NCBI GenBank assembly: GCA_009760855.2
Contig: WPIO01000018.1
Location: forward strand, 3,937,001 to 4,001,000
From: Cristatella mucedo
Taxonomy: Eukaryota > Bryozoa > Phylactolaemata > Cristatellidae
Reading direction: 5' to 3'
Length of the DNA stretch: 64,000 nt
The position numbers and the translations under genes are program-made. The stretch's first letter is position 1; the number at the start of each line of letters is the position of its first letter. The notes below the pieces were generated by a model, which saw nothing but the letters and a program-made list of their open reading frames with translations, made no database searches and was not told the origin of the DNA. Shown piece by piece: positions 1 through 12,554 of the stretch.

Positions 1-250
1 TTGCCGCATCGCTCAGCATCAGCAGCAGCATCCAAATGGACGGCCGGCGTTCGCCGTCGATGCGGCCACGCAGAGAAGGCTGCGAGGATCCACTGCTCCG
101 AGAGCGCTCGCCGTAGCTGGCTTGTCTATTCCGCGTTCCCCTGCAGCGTGCTGTTCGTAGCCCCCTCCGCTAGCGGGGAGCCCTAGGAGAGCTGAGACGT
201 GCCGCGATCGCGAGTCATCGTTGCTAATGCCGCACCAACGTCGTCCTGGC
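1..250. repeat. GC-rich dispersed repeat, partial copy
   Basis: GC-rich sequence that runs off the left edge. It resembles the block at about 51637-51880: both share a segment around 'tattccgcgttcc', a 'gagctgagacgtgc' motif and a 'cgcgagtc' motif in the same order. There is a short plus-strand reading frame but no domain I recognise. The two copies could be the 3' part of a GC-rich non-LTR element like the one at 41.6-43.4 kb; that link is inference. Confidence 0.45.
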
Positions 251-854
251 TGGTGCTTGTGCGAATAGCAGCAGCGCCGTCTTCAAGCGTGAGACTGTCC
301 TCCCGCTTTGGGAAGCCGCCGGCTTCCTTGTTTCCCATGTCACCCGAAGCCTGAGGTACCCAGGGCCCCCAGTAGTTTTGCTTCTGCTCCCAAGTAATTG
401 TTGGCGCGTTCGATCTTGTTATGAAGAGGTTTAATCGAACTGCCGCTCGTATTTCCCTAGCCCTGAGGCGGCGACGTTGCCGGCGATCGTAGTCAGAACG
501 GGGTGGAGCTGGGCAGGAAGTAGCGGACCCCCTAGTTTTGGTAACGACTGTTCACACCATTTTCCGCACGATTGCCGAGGAGTGCCTCTATTTAAGCTAA
601 CTCCTTCATGAAACGCCGACAGTGCACGATTAAACGCCAGAAAGCTGCGCATACGCCCTGCGTCTCATCTCATTCTGCCTATTTCAGTCTAGTACAGCTG
701 CTGCTTTATCCGGATCGGTGCATCGGCCCATTAATTTCGCCACTGCATGCCCTAATACACTCACTTCCACTTCCATTTAAAACAGGTGACACTTCATAGA
801 ATGTAACTTTAGATAGATAACCTAACAAGCCTAAATCAATCTAGTACTTCAAAC
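251..854. other. No gene seen
   Basis: Mixed-composition sequence with only short random reading frames. It lies just downstream, on the minus strand, of the Gypsy RT fragment and may hold decayed remains of the same element, but I see no motif to prove it. Confidence 0.4.
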
Positions 855-1145
855 GAACGCTCCAGTTCCTGCTTAGAATATTAAGCAAAAGAACCAAATC
901 GTCCAAATAAATTAGATCTGCCTTCTAATTGATGCCTTCCAGCGTCTCTACTCTCCCCATCAGCCACTCAAACGTGGCAGGTGCATTGCACAAACCAAAT
1001 GACATTACCGTAAATTTTCAGAGCCCACATGAGCTCATATTTAAAAGCCGTTTTTGGTCGATCTTCCTCAGCCATTTTTCACGCAATGATACCCAGATAT
1101 CGAATCAAGTGTAGAGAACAATTCAAAAGACCGTTCGCTCAGGGC
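855..1145 (-). mobile_element. Ty3/Gypsy reverse transcriptase fragment
   Basis: Read on the minus strand in two or three broken frames, this stretch gives recognisable Ty3/Gypsy RT blocks in order: a 'STLDSISGY' block, an 'EDRPKTAF' block, a 'FGLCNAPATFE' block and a 'YLDD' catalytic box. Stops and frameshifts separate them, so it is a dead fragment. No LTRs are visible close by. It is a separate copy from the Gypsy element at 44-49 kb, whose RT box sequences differ. The upstream minus frame (to about 1439) is open but I recognise no domain in it. Confidence 0.75.
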
Positions 1146-2505
1146 CACCGTACAGAACACCTGATCGAGAGGAAGCAGCGCATTTTCTTCGGATAACTGA
1201 TGCTCCTTTTTCGCTATAATCTCTACATTGAGTGCCATCAGGCTCAATGTCTCGACCTTTCGTCTATGCAGTCCCAATAGGTTTTCCATGCACTGGTTTT
1301 CGTTCGTTTCACGTCCGAGGCGAGCCTTCAGTATATGAGCCGACTTCCCACAGCTTCCGATATCTGAATACGTCGACGCGTCCGCCACTTCCAAGGCGGA
1401 GCCTTTTAAACCTAGTTCACTGTAGATACTTAAAGTCAAGAGACGCGCAAAATGGCTGTGATCGTGACTTAATCATCATAGCATAGGTAAAGAAATGAGT
1501 CTGTGACAGCCGTGTCGACAGATATCCGAGTGAAACTTATACTTAGTACCAAAAACGTTCCTATTGTCTAAGCACAGGTAAAGAAAATATAAATATGTCA
1601 GGACTAGGAAATTAGCAAAATACTAGAGCGCTTTGTGAGCCGGGTTCCGATTAAAAATGAACCTAAAAAAATAAATGGACAGTGTAAGCAGTCCACGCAC
1701 ATTCTAACAATTAGGGTTCGTTTAGAGCTCATCCAAAAGCTCTTGAAACAGTTCATACTATCTGTTCGACTAGGAATGTGATAAAAAACACAATTACGAA
1801 AAGCTTTCTAACGCATTCACAAGACCCACTAAATAACGAAGCTATTTACGGTGCAATTGGTAGATTTGGCGGTTTCTGTCAGATTGGATTATATATGTTT
1901 AAGCCTAAGCTTACAAATTATTCATGCTAGTACCCGGAGCCTCAGAACCTAGTCGCGAAATAGAAATATATACTGATAATGTATACATTGTGCGTATACA
2001 TTATGTATATATATATATATATATATAGCAATTCTGTACAGTAATAATTAAAATATAAAACCGTTTGAATTTTCTGCTCATTAAACATATGTAGTCGAGC
2101 TGAATAGCTTTGTCGAAAAACAATTTGAGCTCAAAATACCGAATGCAAAATCGAAGTGATTAATTTCAGCCTAGAAAAAAAAAGAATCTCCGAAAACGCT
2201 AAGACCACAGACAGATCAATGTTTATTTTAGGTCAAACTTACTCAGAACTGACTCAGCAGCGGTCAAGTAGCATTGAGTTCCGATCGTTTAAGAATTTTT
2301 ATACGCTATCTAAAAATAGCTGAGGGATAGCTGTAGCTAGAGGATTTACAAGATCTTGCTATTTGGAATTTTATTGTAACTACATCTTGAACTTTTACGT
2401 TATTTTCTGAGATATTTGGAAATTTTGAGACTAGCATAATATGAGGAGCCATTTATTCCTTATCGATCAATGGCCAATACGAAATTAAAAAGCCTAATCC
2501 TGCAA
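1146..2505. other. AT-rich non-coding stretch
   Basis: AT-rich sequence with no convincing exon on either strand. A short (TA)n tract lies at about 2004-2028. On the minus strand an AATAAA at about 2455 lies some 50 bp beyond the stop codon of the candidate terminal exon at 2506-2621 and could serve as its polyadenylation signal, but such hexamers are frequent in AT-rich DNA. Confidence 0.4.
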
Positions 2506-2621
2506 TCAGAGCTTGAGTTTACAATAATTATTCCAAGAGAAAGTTGAGTTGATCGAATTTTGCTTGACCTTTGTAGTTTCCAGGGTGTCTCTAGAAGTGT
2601 GCGAAATCTTATCCGTCAAAA
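2506..2621 (-). CDS. Candidate cytoplasmic-tail terminal exon (tentative)
   Basis: On the minus strand a good 3' splice site ('tatgtttgcag') opens a phase-1 frame of 38 codons that ends in a stop. It would add a polar tail of about 38 residues with charged and Ser/Thr-rich stretches and no hydrophobic segment. Phase 1 matches the donor of the transmembrane exon at 14659-14775, so the two could be spliced, but 12 kb of repeats lies between them and I see no sequence similarity to the tail exon at 41008-41165. A possible AATAAA lies about 50 bp downstream. This could be chance; RNA evidence would decide. Confidence 0.22.
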
Positions 2622-4289
2622 CTGCAAACATAAATATCGTTAGGCATACTAAAACGTCATTAAAGTTACACAAAGTATTGCAACAGGTGTATATTGTTGT
2701 TCCCAAATTAATCAAATTTATGGTTTTACTGAATATGCTTTTTGAGACGTTTTTTAACCGTCATGCACTCACCATAATTCTCTCTTACTGAAACCTCTAA
2801 CCACATATGTTTAGGAAGCAGGAAAGGAGGATCAAAGAAGAACCGGTTGTCTGGCAATTCGACTAATAAAGGACGGTTGACGGTAGAGGAATGAGAGAAG
2901 ATAAAAACAAGTGCACTGTTTAATAAAGAACTTAAAATCCTGCGGATTATTTAAGCCAAGCACAGGCACTGATTACTATGAATTTTAATCCTAATGTATT
3001 AATAGTGTAATATTAAAAATCATTATGTAATAATAAAACCAAGAATTTGCACGACTTCAAGTCAGGGAGACTGCTTTAAAAATAAATGGCACACGATATC
3101 TCCACGTTGGTTTATTTTCAAAGCAAGCTGTCCGATATGGAGCATTTTCAAGCAGAGTGCATTTAATCTTAATGGTTGCAGTAAACCGCTTAATTATCAA
3201 ATAATTGAACAAAACGCCTACACTGAATGATTGCAAGGTTTTCATAGTACATGCGCATAAACTTGGCGTACCACTATTTTGCCTCAATTCAGCTACTAGA
3301 CCCAGCTGGTAACAGAAGGACCTCTCACGTTTGAATGAACAGCAAGTCAAAAGAGCTTAATTTAAAGTTTACTTACATTTGGTTTAGCGTGCGTCGATTT
3401 CCTACAAATTCAAAGTTGGTTTGCTAACTAAAAATAACTTCATGACGATTAGCAATATTACAAGCAAACAGAGTTATTGTAACAATTTTTGCAAGCTGTA
3501 ACTCAAATAAATGCTGCAGAGCTTGGAGTGAATCTTCAGGCAAAGGATAGATTTATTTTTGAGCTGCACAGTTTGCTTTAAGAATCCGCGGGCTGCTTTA
3601 AATTTAAGATTTAAAAAATTGCAAAACAAACAATTTATTCTAAGGGATCAAACAATTGACAAATAAAGTGCAAGGGAAGCATATTATATTATATTATACT
3701 AGTCGCTTTTTACCAACGATGTAACGTTATCAAGTCAAGAAAACGCTTGATTAAGCAAGGACTACAAACGTTGCCTACATTCCTTGAAAGAGCGGGATTT
3801 TTATTTTCATCTTTACTTGTGCTAAAATTAGGTAACAATCCAAATGCTAGAAATTTTCCTATCCTATAGAATTCTTTTGGGAAAAACTGTCGAGGACATA
3901 TAATTAAGAAGGTAAACACTGACTTGTTTCGCATATTTTTTTAAAGCATAGCTTTGTGGATAAATTCAAAAAGCAAAGACAGCGGCCCCAGATTGCAGTG
4001 CTCTTTGATTAAACGGCGAATTAAAAAACCTTTAATTCTTTTAATAATAAAAATACAGTGAAGTGATTTTCATCGTTTAACATCATATGATGCATGTGGT
4101 AGAAGGAAAGTTGAAAAATGAACACGTATAGTAGTAATAGATAATTTAATCTCTTTCTAAGAACTTTACATGTGCTTTGAAGGCAGTGAATACAGGCGAT
4201 CGGTTTTTCACAAGTAGTTTAGCCGGCGTGAGACCTAGTGAGAATGTAAAAAAGCAAAATCTCCGACAAGACAGGTAGCGATTGAGAGA
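2622..4289. other. No gene seen
   Basis: AT-rich sequence with scattered short frames. A minus-strand frame at 3057-3350 contains a short 'ACFEN' match to the Ig-like exons but lacks the other cysteines and correct splice phase. A short TTATA-type tandem repeat lies at about 3688-3700. Confidence 0.4.
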
Positions 4290-5965
4290 ATTTCAGTAAT
4301 TCTGCCAGCTCAGCCAAAGCCCCGCAACTTTGTCGCTCAATGCTTCAGAAGCCTTGCCATTTTGAGTTAGAGCATGGTACGGTAACATACAGCTATGAGT
4401 GTTCATAAGGCCACCGATTGAACATACACGAACCAAGGGGAGAATGATAGCTGCGACAAACCTGAGAACGAGGCAGTGACAGTAAGAGAGGTACACAGGC
4501 TGACTTCTGAAAAATTGGGCTAAGCAGCTGGTTGCACATGAAAAGAATGAAATGTCAGAAACATTTAATTCGAGGTTCAAGAGGCAGCAATCCATTGAAA
4601 CTGATTTCCTCCGTGTTAGCGATGACATTCTATGTGGCAACGATGACGGGAATGTCACTGCCATAACTCTGCTAGATATATCAGCTATTTCGACACCATT
4701 GATCACGATGTCCTACTTGAACGATTGAGGACAACGATCGGTCTGGCAGACGAGGCACTGGTTTAAATCGTACTTTCTGATCGTGTTCAATCCGTGTCGT
4801 GTGGGTTTGAGGTCGCGCACACGAGATGGGTCACCTGTGGAGTCCTTCAAGGGTCCGTTCTCGATCCCTTGCTCTTCTCCATTAATAATCAACCTCTGAG
4901 AAAAGTAATTAAGGCCCATGAAATATGATATCACTTTTATGCTGACGATACTTAGCTGTATTTGTCATGCAAACCGTCGGAATCTGCTGCAGCAACTGAT
5001 AAACTGAATGCTTGCATTGCCAACATTCGATCCTGGATGTTGGAAAATTTCTTGAAACTGACGATAAAGCCGAACTGCTGCTCATAGGACACTCTAAGCG
5101 TGTGGCTGGATTAAAAGGCTTTGCTCTTCTAATAGGTGATGCTGTTGTGCGATCGCCACTACGTGCTCAAAATCTAGGTGTCGTTTTCGACAGCTGCCTA
5201 AATTTAAAACCTTCATTCAGAAGAATGCTCCTACAGCTAGCTATCACGTCAGATCTATGTAAAAGATCAGGAGCTGTCTTTCACAGTGGCTTGCAAAAAA
5301 ATTTAACTAACTCTTTAATTCTGTCTTGGCTTGACTATTGTAATTACCTTTTAGCTGGGCTACCAAAAAATGCAACTAGGCCACTGCAGCAGGCTATGAA
5401 TATGGCTGCCAGGCTAGTTTCCAAGTCTCAGAGAATTGACCACTGTCTCTTTGCTAAAGGAGACTAGGATGGCTGCCGGTTGATCAACAAATACAGGGCA
5501 AAGTTCGCTGACCCACAAGGCCAGCCACGGCTTGACTCTTCCATATCCAACTGAACTGCTGCACTAGTTTCAGCCTCTCGTGCTCTCAGGTCCTGTATGG
5601 ACAATAAATTAGCTGTTCCATTCCTCCGCTTAAAGACCGTTGGCAACAGAAGCTTTAGCTCTGCAGGTCCTAGGCTGGGAAGTCGCTTCCACAATTCTTA
5701 TGCGACGGCAACCACTCTCCTGTTGCAGACTATGGCACATCTTTTTCAGCGGTCCTGAGCTGCTACGTCCATGCTACTCACCACCTCAACTGCTCTCCTA
5801 ACTCTGCTATGCTTCCCACTTTTTTTGTCGCGTGAGATGAAGTCTGTTGGCTACCGGATGCGTACCGAAAGCTATTTAGGCTGCAAGCCCGAAAAACTCG
5901 CCCTGCGTAACACCCACATAGGCTCTGTGGCTTAGTGGAGTTACAGACGGAGATACATTGCTGTG
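4290..5965 (+). mobile_element. LINE family B (L2/CR1-like), decayed, 3' two-thirds
   Basis: Plus-strand non-LTR retrotransposon relic. Broken frames give, in order, RT blocks 'DTIDHD' (near 4690), 'VLQGSVL' (near 4840), 'FYADDT' (near 4935) and 'ENFLKL' (near 5045). An open stretch at 5012-5467 then carries the RT thumb and C-terminal region ('AQNLGVVFDS', 'LDYCNYLL'). The 3' UTR ends near 5965 in 'gagttacagacggagataca', a terminus shared by every other LINE B copy here. Several frameshifts and stops make it inactive. It is clearly a different family from LINE A: related RT, but unlike 3' UTR and tail. Confidence 0.8.
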
Positions 5966-6344
5966 CGTTACTTCACCGCAGAATGCATCAGTACACCGCT
6001 ACGTGCCAAGCATCCCCCCAGTGAATTTGCATGCGTGTGAGCAAGCAGCACTGATCGGCTCCAAATGCCGAATGCATAGAAAGCAAAGACGGACGAAAGG
6101 CTGCAAGAGCGATGGCTAAATGGGGAGGTCAGGGGAGAAAGTGAAGAGAGCTGCGCTGAGGTGTGAGCGCTCGCTTCGACGCGGGCGAGGAAGCGGAAGG
6201 CAGACGCACATTTTGACGAAAGCCAGTGCGTTTCGTAGACTACTTGTCGTTGAGAGTGCACGCATAGTGATTCAAGATTACTTGCTTTCGAGTGGAGCCT
6301 TAATTGTATTACTTCGATCGAAAAATGCAAGTTGGGGCTAACCT
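5966..6344. other. GC-rich stretch, no gene seen
   Basis: About 6090-6230 is purine- and GC-rich. Short overlapping frames on both strands show no recognisable domain. Confidence 0.35.
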
Positions 6345-6480
6345 GCTGGCCCTAGGGGGTAAGGTTCTCGAAATATGAAGCTTGGGTTGTGGATTCAAGA
6401 TCTGCGGCTTGTCTAAAGCGGCTTGGCAGAGCATAAGTTCACCTAAGGGACTAGATCTGTGCGGGTTTTTTAAATATCGC
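6345..6480 (+). mobile_element. Possible decayed tRNA-derived SINE
   Basis: 'Tggccctagggggtaagg' resembles a tRNA A-box region and 'ggattcaagatc' a B box about 45 bp later, in the arrangement seen in the two SINE families of this window. The remainder is too diverged to assign to either family. Confidence 0.3.
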
Positions 6481-6814
6481 TTCGTTAATTCATTTAAATT
6501 GAGAAACCCAACGAAAATGAATTTGTTTCGCGTGCTTGACTAATTTGTTATCGTGGCGACAGTAAACCGAACCAACGATGAAGAATGCTCTTCCGGTTGC
6601 ACAATCAACATTTGGACCTATTCTATCTCTGTGTCCCAGCGCTTGCTTTTGAGGTGGGCTTCTGCGAGGATTTTGCCCAGCTTCATCGCGAGCATCTGCA
6701 TGTCAGGCACATCAGGCTATTAGTGAATACCAGTGGATATCAAAGGCCGTCGGCTCGACCGGGCTGTTGGTCACGTGAGGCGCAGTCACGTGAGGAGCAG
6801 TTACGCGAACAGCA

Positions 6815-6960
6815 TTCGGTATTCACCTAGGGGTAAGGTGCTGGCTCCTCCCGACCGTCGCGGTCATTGTTAATAGTCCTGCAGTGGGCAATAAAGAATT
6901 GCCCGCTTCAAGCAGAACCGATAGCGGTCAATCTTCTGTCGCTATATAAATGAGGTTGGT
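6815..6960 (+). mobile_element. SINE1 (tRNA-derived), degenerate copy
   Basis: Matches SINE1 in order: 'ggggtaaggtgctggctcc' (A-box region), 'cctgcagtgggcaa', a loop around 'aattgcccgcttcaagcag', then 'tcttctgtcgctatataaa'. The B-box region is badly eroded. Older than the copy at 7110-7280. Confidence 0.6.
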
Positions 6961-7109
6961 TATTCTCCAAGCCTTTTTTAATTGAACCGGAAATCTGCCG
7001 CCGTACCACGTTGAAAACGTCTGTTCTCTTCCGATCGCCGAAGCTAAGCAATGTCGGGCAGGATTAGCACTTGGACGGGTTACCGCCTGAGAATAGAAGA
7101 TGCTGCAGA

Positions 7110-7280
7110 CTTTTATTTGGTGAGCCGTGATAGCACACTAGGTAAGGCGGCTGCTCTCCGTGACCTCTATCCTGAGGTTGTGGGCTTAAATCCTGCGATG
7201 GGCAATCTTTTAATGCCCTCTGCAAGCGGTGGTGATAGCCTCTAAGGTTCGTCGCCGCTATACAAAAAGAGGGTGTTAAA
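7110..7280 (+). mobile_element. SINE1 (tRNA-derived)
   Basis: Full-length copy. The tRNA-like head has an A-box-like 'cacactaggtaaggcgg' and a B-box-like 'gggcttaaatcc'. The body includes 'tctgcaagcggtggtgatag' and the end is 'gttaaatcagct'. The short plus-strand frame across it (7051-7245) is a by-product, not a gene. Confidence 0.8.
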
Positions 7281-8029
7281 TCAGCTAGTATTTTCTTTTT
7301 ATAGCCTTCGTCTTCTACACATGGAGGTACAAGCAGAAGTAGCTCATTCTTTCTGGCCGCAAATTTTCAGTGTGCTTATTTGGTTTTCACTTTATCACTT
7401 GACTTCAACTAGAACTTCTGCTTCTTGTACTAGCCAAGAACTAACACAATGTGCTCATCATTGAAAAAATACTGCTCTAAAAAGTTAAAAAGCTAAGGTA
7501 GAACTATTCAATGCTTATAGCCATTTAAAATAAAGTTGGCTGTGCTGTTGAAGCACAACAATTCACCGCTAGCTCGTCTTATGATTTTCTTTATATTTTG
7601 TAAAGACATATTCACCATTTTGTTTAGGGCTGAGCTAATAAAATTATCAAACGCTATAATTAGCCTGAAAAGCTGTGCTACATGAAAGCTTGTAAAAAAG
7701 ACCAAAACAAGCAGAGTTTGCTCCTCATCACACGGTATTCGAGGGGTATGGTAGCTTCTATCGATTAAACAAACTCAAGTCTGAGATAAGCGTAATTTAG
7801 AAAAGGCAATTTATTGAGTAGTCCTCTTGCTGCGGTAATGTCTACAATCAACCGTATTCTTAGCTAAGCACACCGCATACTGCCGATGGATTCTAACGAA
7901 GAATTGACTGAAAGATTCTCTAGTTTCTAGTTTCTAGGTAAGTTATAGAACTTTAGGAATCTAATGCCTCATGTATTCCATGCCAGACTGCGAGCGCATT
8001 AATCTCGCCCTTCTTTTCTTTAATACTTC
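7281..8029. other. No gene seen
   Basis: AT-rich sequence. A 65-codon minus-strand frame at 7508-7705 has no recognisable domain, and its nearest splice acceptors are in phase 2, unlike the receptor exons. Confidence 0.4.
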
Positions 8030-8600
8030 AAATGCAATTGAATGCATCACTAAGCTCGCCTCCCTGGCTAAAAAGATTCCTAGAAATTGAGAGAATCTCA
8101 AATTTTCTTCATATTGTATGCATAGACCGGTCGCTGCCAGCCTTACAAAGTACAGAAAATCTATCCTGGGTTACAGGTAAAGCTCTTACCCAGCTGAAAA
8201 CAGCTGTGGTTACGCCAAAGATAAAAGCCTCCCAAATCGTTATGAACCTAAGCAAACCACTTCCAGTATCCACGTGCAGCTCTTATTTAAGATAATGAAG
8301 CAATTGGTAGCCCGGCGATTAAATTACCCCAGATCTTCCTTGAAAGTTCCATCAATGAATTAAAGCTAATTGTTTCTTAGAAACTGCTAAATTCCTGATG
8401 GATAATAACCTGCTGGACAATGCTAAAATGTGTAGACCATCTTCTGCTTCTCACTGATCTCTTAGTATTAATGCATAAATGACAGCCAGCTTTCTTTTGA
8501 AGCGCGTGTCGACGACACCTAATTTCACTAACACGGTGCTAAATTTATACGCTACCTGCTGGTCCTACCTTAGTAACACAATGTATATTAAAACGTAGAT
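8030..8600 (+). mobile_element. LINE family B-like fragment (5' part of RT)
   Basis: The plus-strand frame at 8032-8295 contains a diverged version of the pre-RT/RT start block ('LKTAVVTPKIK', then 'LSKPLPVST'), matching the 'KKAVVRPLLKK...NNRPVSLL' block of intact L2/CR1-like LINEs. Following DNA in other frames looks like the next RT block. No 3' end is attached, so it is an isolated fragment. Assignment to family B rather than A is uncertain. Confidence 0.55.
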
Positions 8601-8689
8601 GTAGATGGCTGTAAATTATCCCTGAAGCAATTAAAGTACAGGGTATTATATGAATCGTTCTTAGAACCCTCATTTTTAGCTTTCCCTAC

Positions 8690-8809
8690 TCTCTCTCTCT
8701 CTCTCTCTCTCTCTTCCTTTCTCCCCCTCTCTGTCTCTTTCTCTCTGTGTCTCTTTCTCTCTGTGTCTCTTTCTCTCTCTGTCTCTCTCTGTCTCTGTCT
8801 CTCTCTGTC

Positions 8810-8848
<39 letters not shown>

Positions 8849-8976
8849 GTCACTCTCTCTCTGTCTCTCTCTCTGTCTCTCTCTGTCTCTGTCTCTGTCT
8901 CTCTTTCTCTCTGTCTCCCTTCGTCTCTCTCTTTCTCTCTCTCTGCGTCTCCCTCTCCCTACCTCAATCTCTCTAT
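8690..8976. repeat. Imperfect (CT)n microsatellite
   Basis: About 285 bp of (CT)n with frequent CTGT interruptions. Long serine/leucine or arginine/glutamate frames across it are artefacts of the repeat. Confidence 0.98.
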
Positions 8977-8999
8977 CGTAAGTTTTATCGATTGATGCA

Positions 9000-10008
<1,009 letters not shown>

Positions 10009-10879
10009 ATGTATAGCCTCTCAACAAAGGGATTCAGACCCTAATACTCATTGATGTGCCACTTCTATGATGACAAAACATACGTATACTTGTCCTTAAA
10101 ATAAGCACAGTAAACTCCACTAACGACTGATTAATTGAGCGCTTGCTCAAAGATATTCGATCCTCGTGGTCACCCAGTTTTCTCAAGCTAGGCTCGGTTA
10201 TAAAACACAAAAATCCTAGTTGCAGGAAAACCTTTGCGTGCTGCAGGAGAAGGAAACTTGGCTTTCGTCATTGGAAATGCAGTAGTGCCGCGCGTATGGC
10301 ATTCACTCGGAATTTAGGCACAATTTGTAACGGATCCTGTCGGTGTGAGATCTTGATTAAGCAGACCATAGAAAACCATCAGCACCATTCGGTGTCTGAG
10401 ACTAGGAAATGTCTATTAATAAAGGCTGCCTAAAGTTTTCACCTACTGCCCGACTCTGTACGAGTAGGAATACTACGATTCAGTTTAGGACTGGCTGTCA
10501 AAAAAGTCACCAAGCCTTCGCAGATGTTGATCAACGTGGCTGCAAACTCGGCCAACATATGGAGATGGTTTGGCCAAATGTCTCAACTGCGGAAGGGGCC
10601 GCGACTTCTCTCGGTCGATCAACGCATATAGAGAGCCAAACGCTTACTTTATCGCCCTAGGCCAATGATTCTTGACCCCTTTAAAGCTAGCTGAGCTGTT
10701 GCGCCATTTTCTGCCTCCCACATCCCATGTAGAAAGTATATCGGCTGTGCAATTCCATTGCTCATAGACTGTAGGTAACAGTTATTTTTGCTCTGAAATA
10801 AAATAAAATACTGCGGATCTTACTTTTTAACTGCCGACGGCACGACATCTCCACTCTGGATGCCGACTGCGGCGCATCC
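10009..10879. other. No gene seen
   Basis: Two overlapping plus-strand frames (10143-10433, 10409-10660) lack recognisable domains. The second has scattered Cys and His residues ('CQKSH', 'GCKLGQH') that vaguely recall a gag zinc knuckle, but the spacing does not fit. Confidence 0.35.
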
Positions 10880-11078
10880 TTCCCAGCATCCCGTATGAAC
10901 TGCTACTTCCGTGAGAGTTACTTCTCCGACTGTCCCGCCGACTCAGCTACGCTTGTCGCTTTATTTTCGTTGAGTGAGATGAAATCAGCCAATACGAATT
11001 GTGATATGGAACACTCTCTCAATAAACACCCACTACGCCCTTAATGCGTTGTGGAGAGTTACAGACGGTAATATTTTA
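10880..11078 (+). mobile_element. LINE family B 3' end
   Basis: 5'-truncated copy: 'tgctacttccgtgagagtta', 'ctccgactg', 'cgttgagtgagatgaaatc', 'cacccacta', then the diagnostic terminus 'gagttacagacgg' before 'taatatttt'. Confidence 0.7.
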
Positions 11079-11205
11079 AGGTACTTAAAATTATATTAAA
11101 TCGCCGTTTATTCAGAGTCTCAGCGTTGCTTAAATTTAGACCGATGTAACGCCTTTGCTACCGGCATCGACGAAATTTGAGCAAGGAGCTCCTTTAAGCT
11201 TAAAG

Positions 11206-11446
<241 letters not shown>

Positions 11447-12554
11447 TATAAGGATAAATCTAGTAGTTTTGGGCTCGTCTACCGGTAACAACTACCTAGA
11501 AGACCTCAACTGGTATTGGTTTAAATACTACAGTCACGTCTGCAGATAGTTTAGCCCGGCTATTAAAAAACGAATTTCATTGGATGAGCGCTTCTTCTTT
11601 CGAGTCAGCTTACTTTCCACTAGGGAACGTTGCCCAAAAAGGCACTGCTAAGAGTACGACAGCCAATAAGGTAGCTTTTTTAAAAAACAAGTCCAGTTAC
11701 CTATGCACGAGTCAGTGCATGCCACTCATTAGCGGTTTTAGTGACGGATGACTCAGAATGTCTTTTTCGTGTGCTTAGGCATGAAAGCACATTACCTTGA
11801 ATGTAATAAAACTAGGGTTACTGCATTCCTACAGCGGTTTAGCGGTGCAGAGCGTGTGGATAGACCATTTTTTCTTCCTCTTAGGGAGCCATAAAAGCGT
11901 TTTATTGATATCCATTATTGTACTATTGACCGTCTCTGCTGTGATTTATTTTTTGACGTGCTATAAGGATATGGGCAGATGGCGCTTAAGGTCGTATTAT
12001 TTATTCACCGCGGTCAGTTTACGACCAGGCCGTCCGTATGGCGCTGCCGCTGGATTATGTAGCATCTCGGTTTATGGAGGAGAGGGTTTATGATGGCGAG
12101 TCGCAGCCTACGGAGGAACGTCAGTTCGAACGGCGGCGTACGAGAGCACGACGGATGTGCTCGGGAGTGCTGCGGGCGCCGGCGAGAACGTGCGTCTTTG
12201 TCAACCCGCTTCGATTTTGTGCGTATTATAGCGTGCGTGCAGTCGGGAAGAACTTTAAACTACATCTGTGAGCTTAGGATAAATCCAACAGCAAGATTTC
12301 AGCGTCTCAAGAAGCTAAGGAATACCGATCGGCCATAAGTATCCGCTCAGTGGACGGAATATAATGTGTGCTCGCTTGATTTTTTGGAGTTTCCGTTTCG
12401 GACACTGCAGTTTTTAAAGCTCGGAGATGATCAACATGAATTACTTAAACTGTTTCTATAGTTAGCCACTATTTTGAAGTAAATTTTCATGTGCCATAGA
12501 ATAAACCAAAATATGCAATAATGATCTAAAACGTGAATAGACAATGACCATCCG
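11447..12554. other. No gene recognised
   Basis: Short plus-strand frames at 11797-12338 include a hydrophobic stretch ('LLISIIVLLTVSAVIYFL', near 11910-11960) followed by a GC-rich, arginine-rich frame. The hydrophobic run could be a membrane segment, but there is no splice context, homologous exon or start signal to support it. Confidence 0.35.

Noticed and set aside
3057-3350. Further Ig-like exon on the minus strand
   Set aside because: Shares only 'ACFEN' with the family; cysteine spacing is wrong and the acceptor phase does not fit.
10409-10660. Gag-type zinc knuckle
   Set aside because: Cys/His spacing does not fit CCHC, and there is no adjoining gag or pol sequence.
11797-12093. Plus-strand membrane protein
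   Set aside because: One hydrophobic run without a start context, splice signals or homologous copy.
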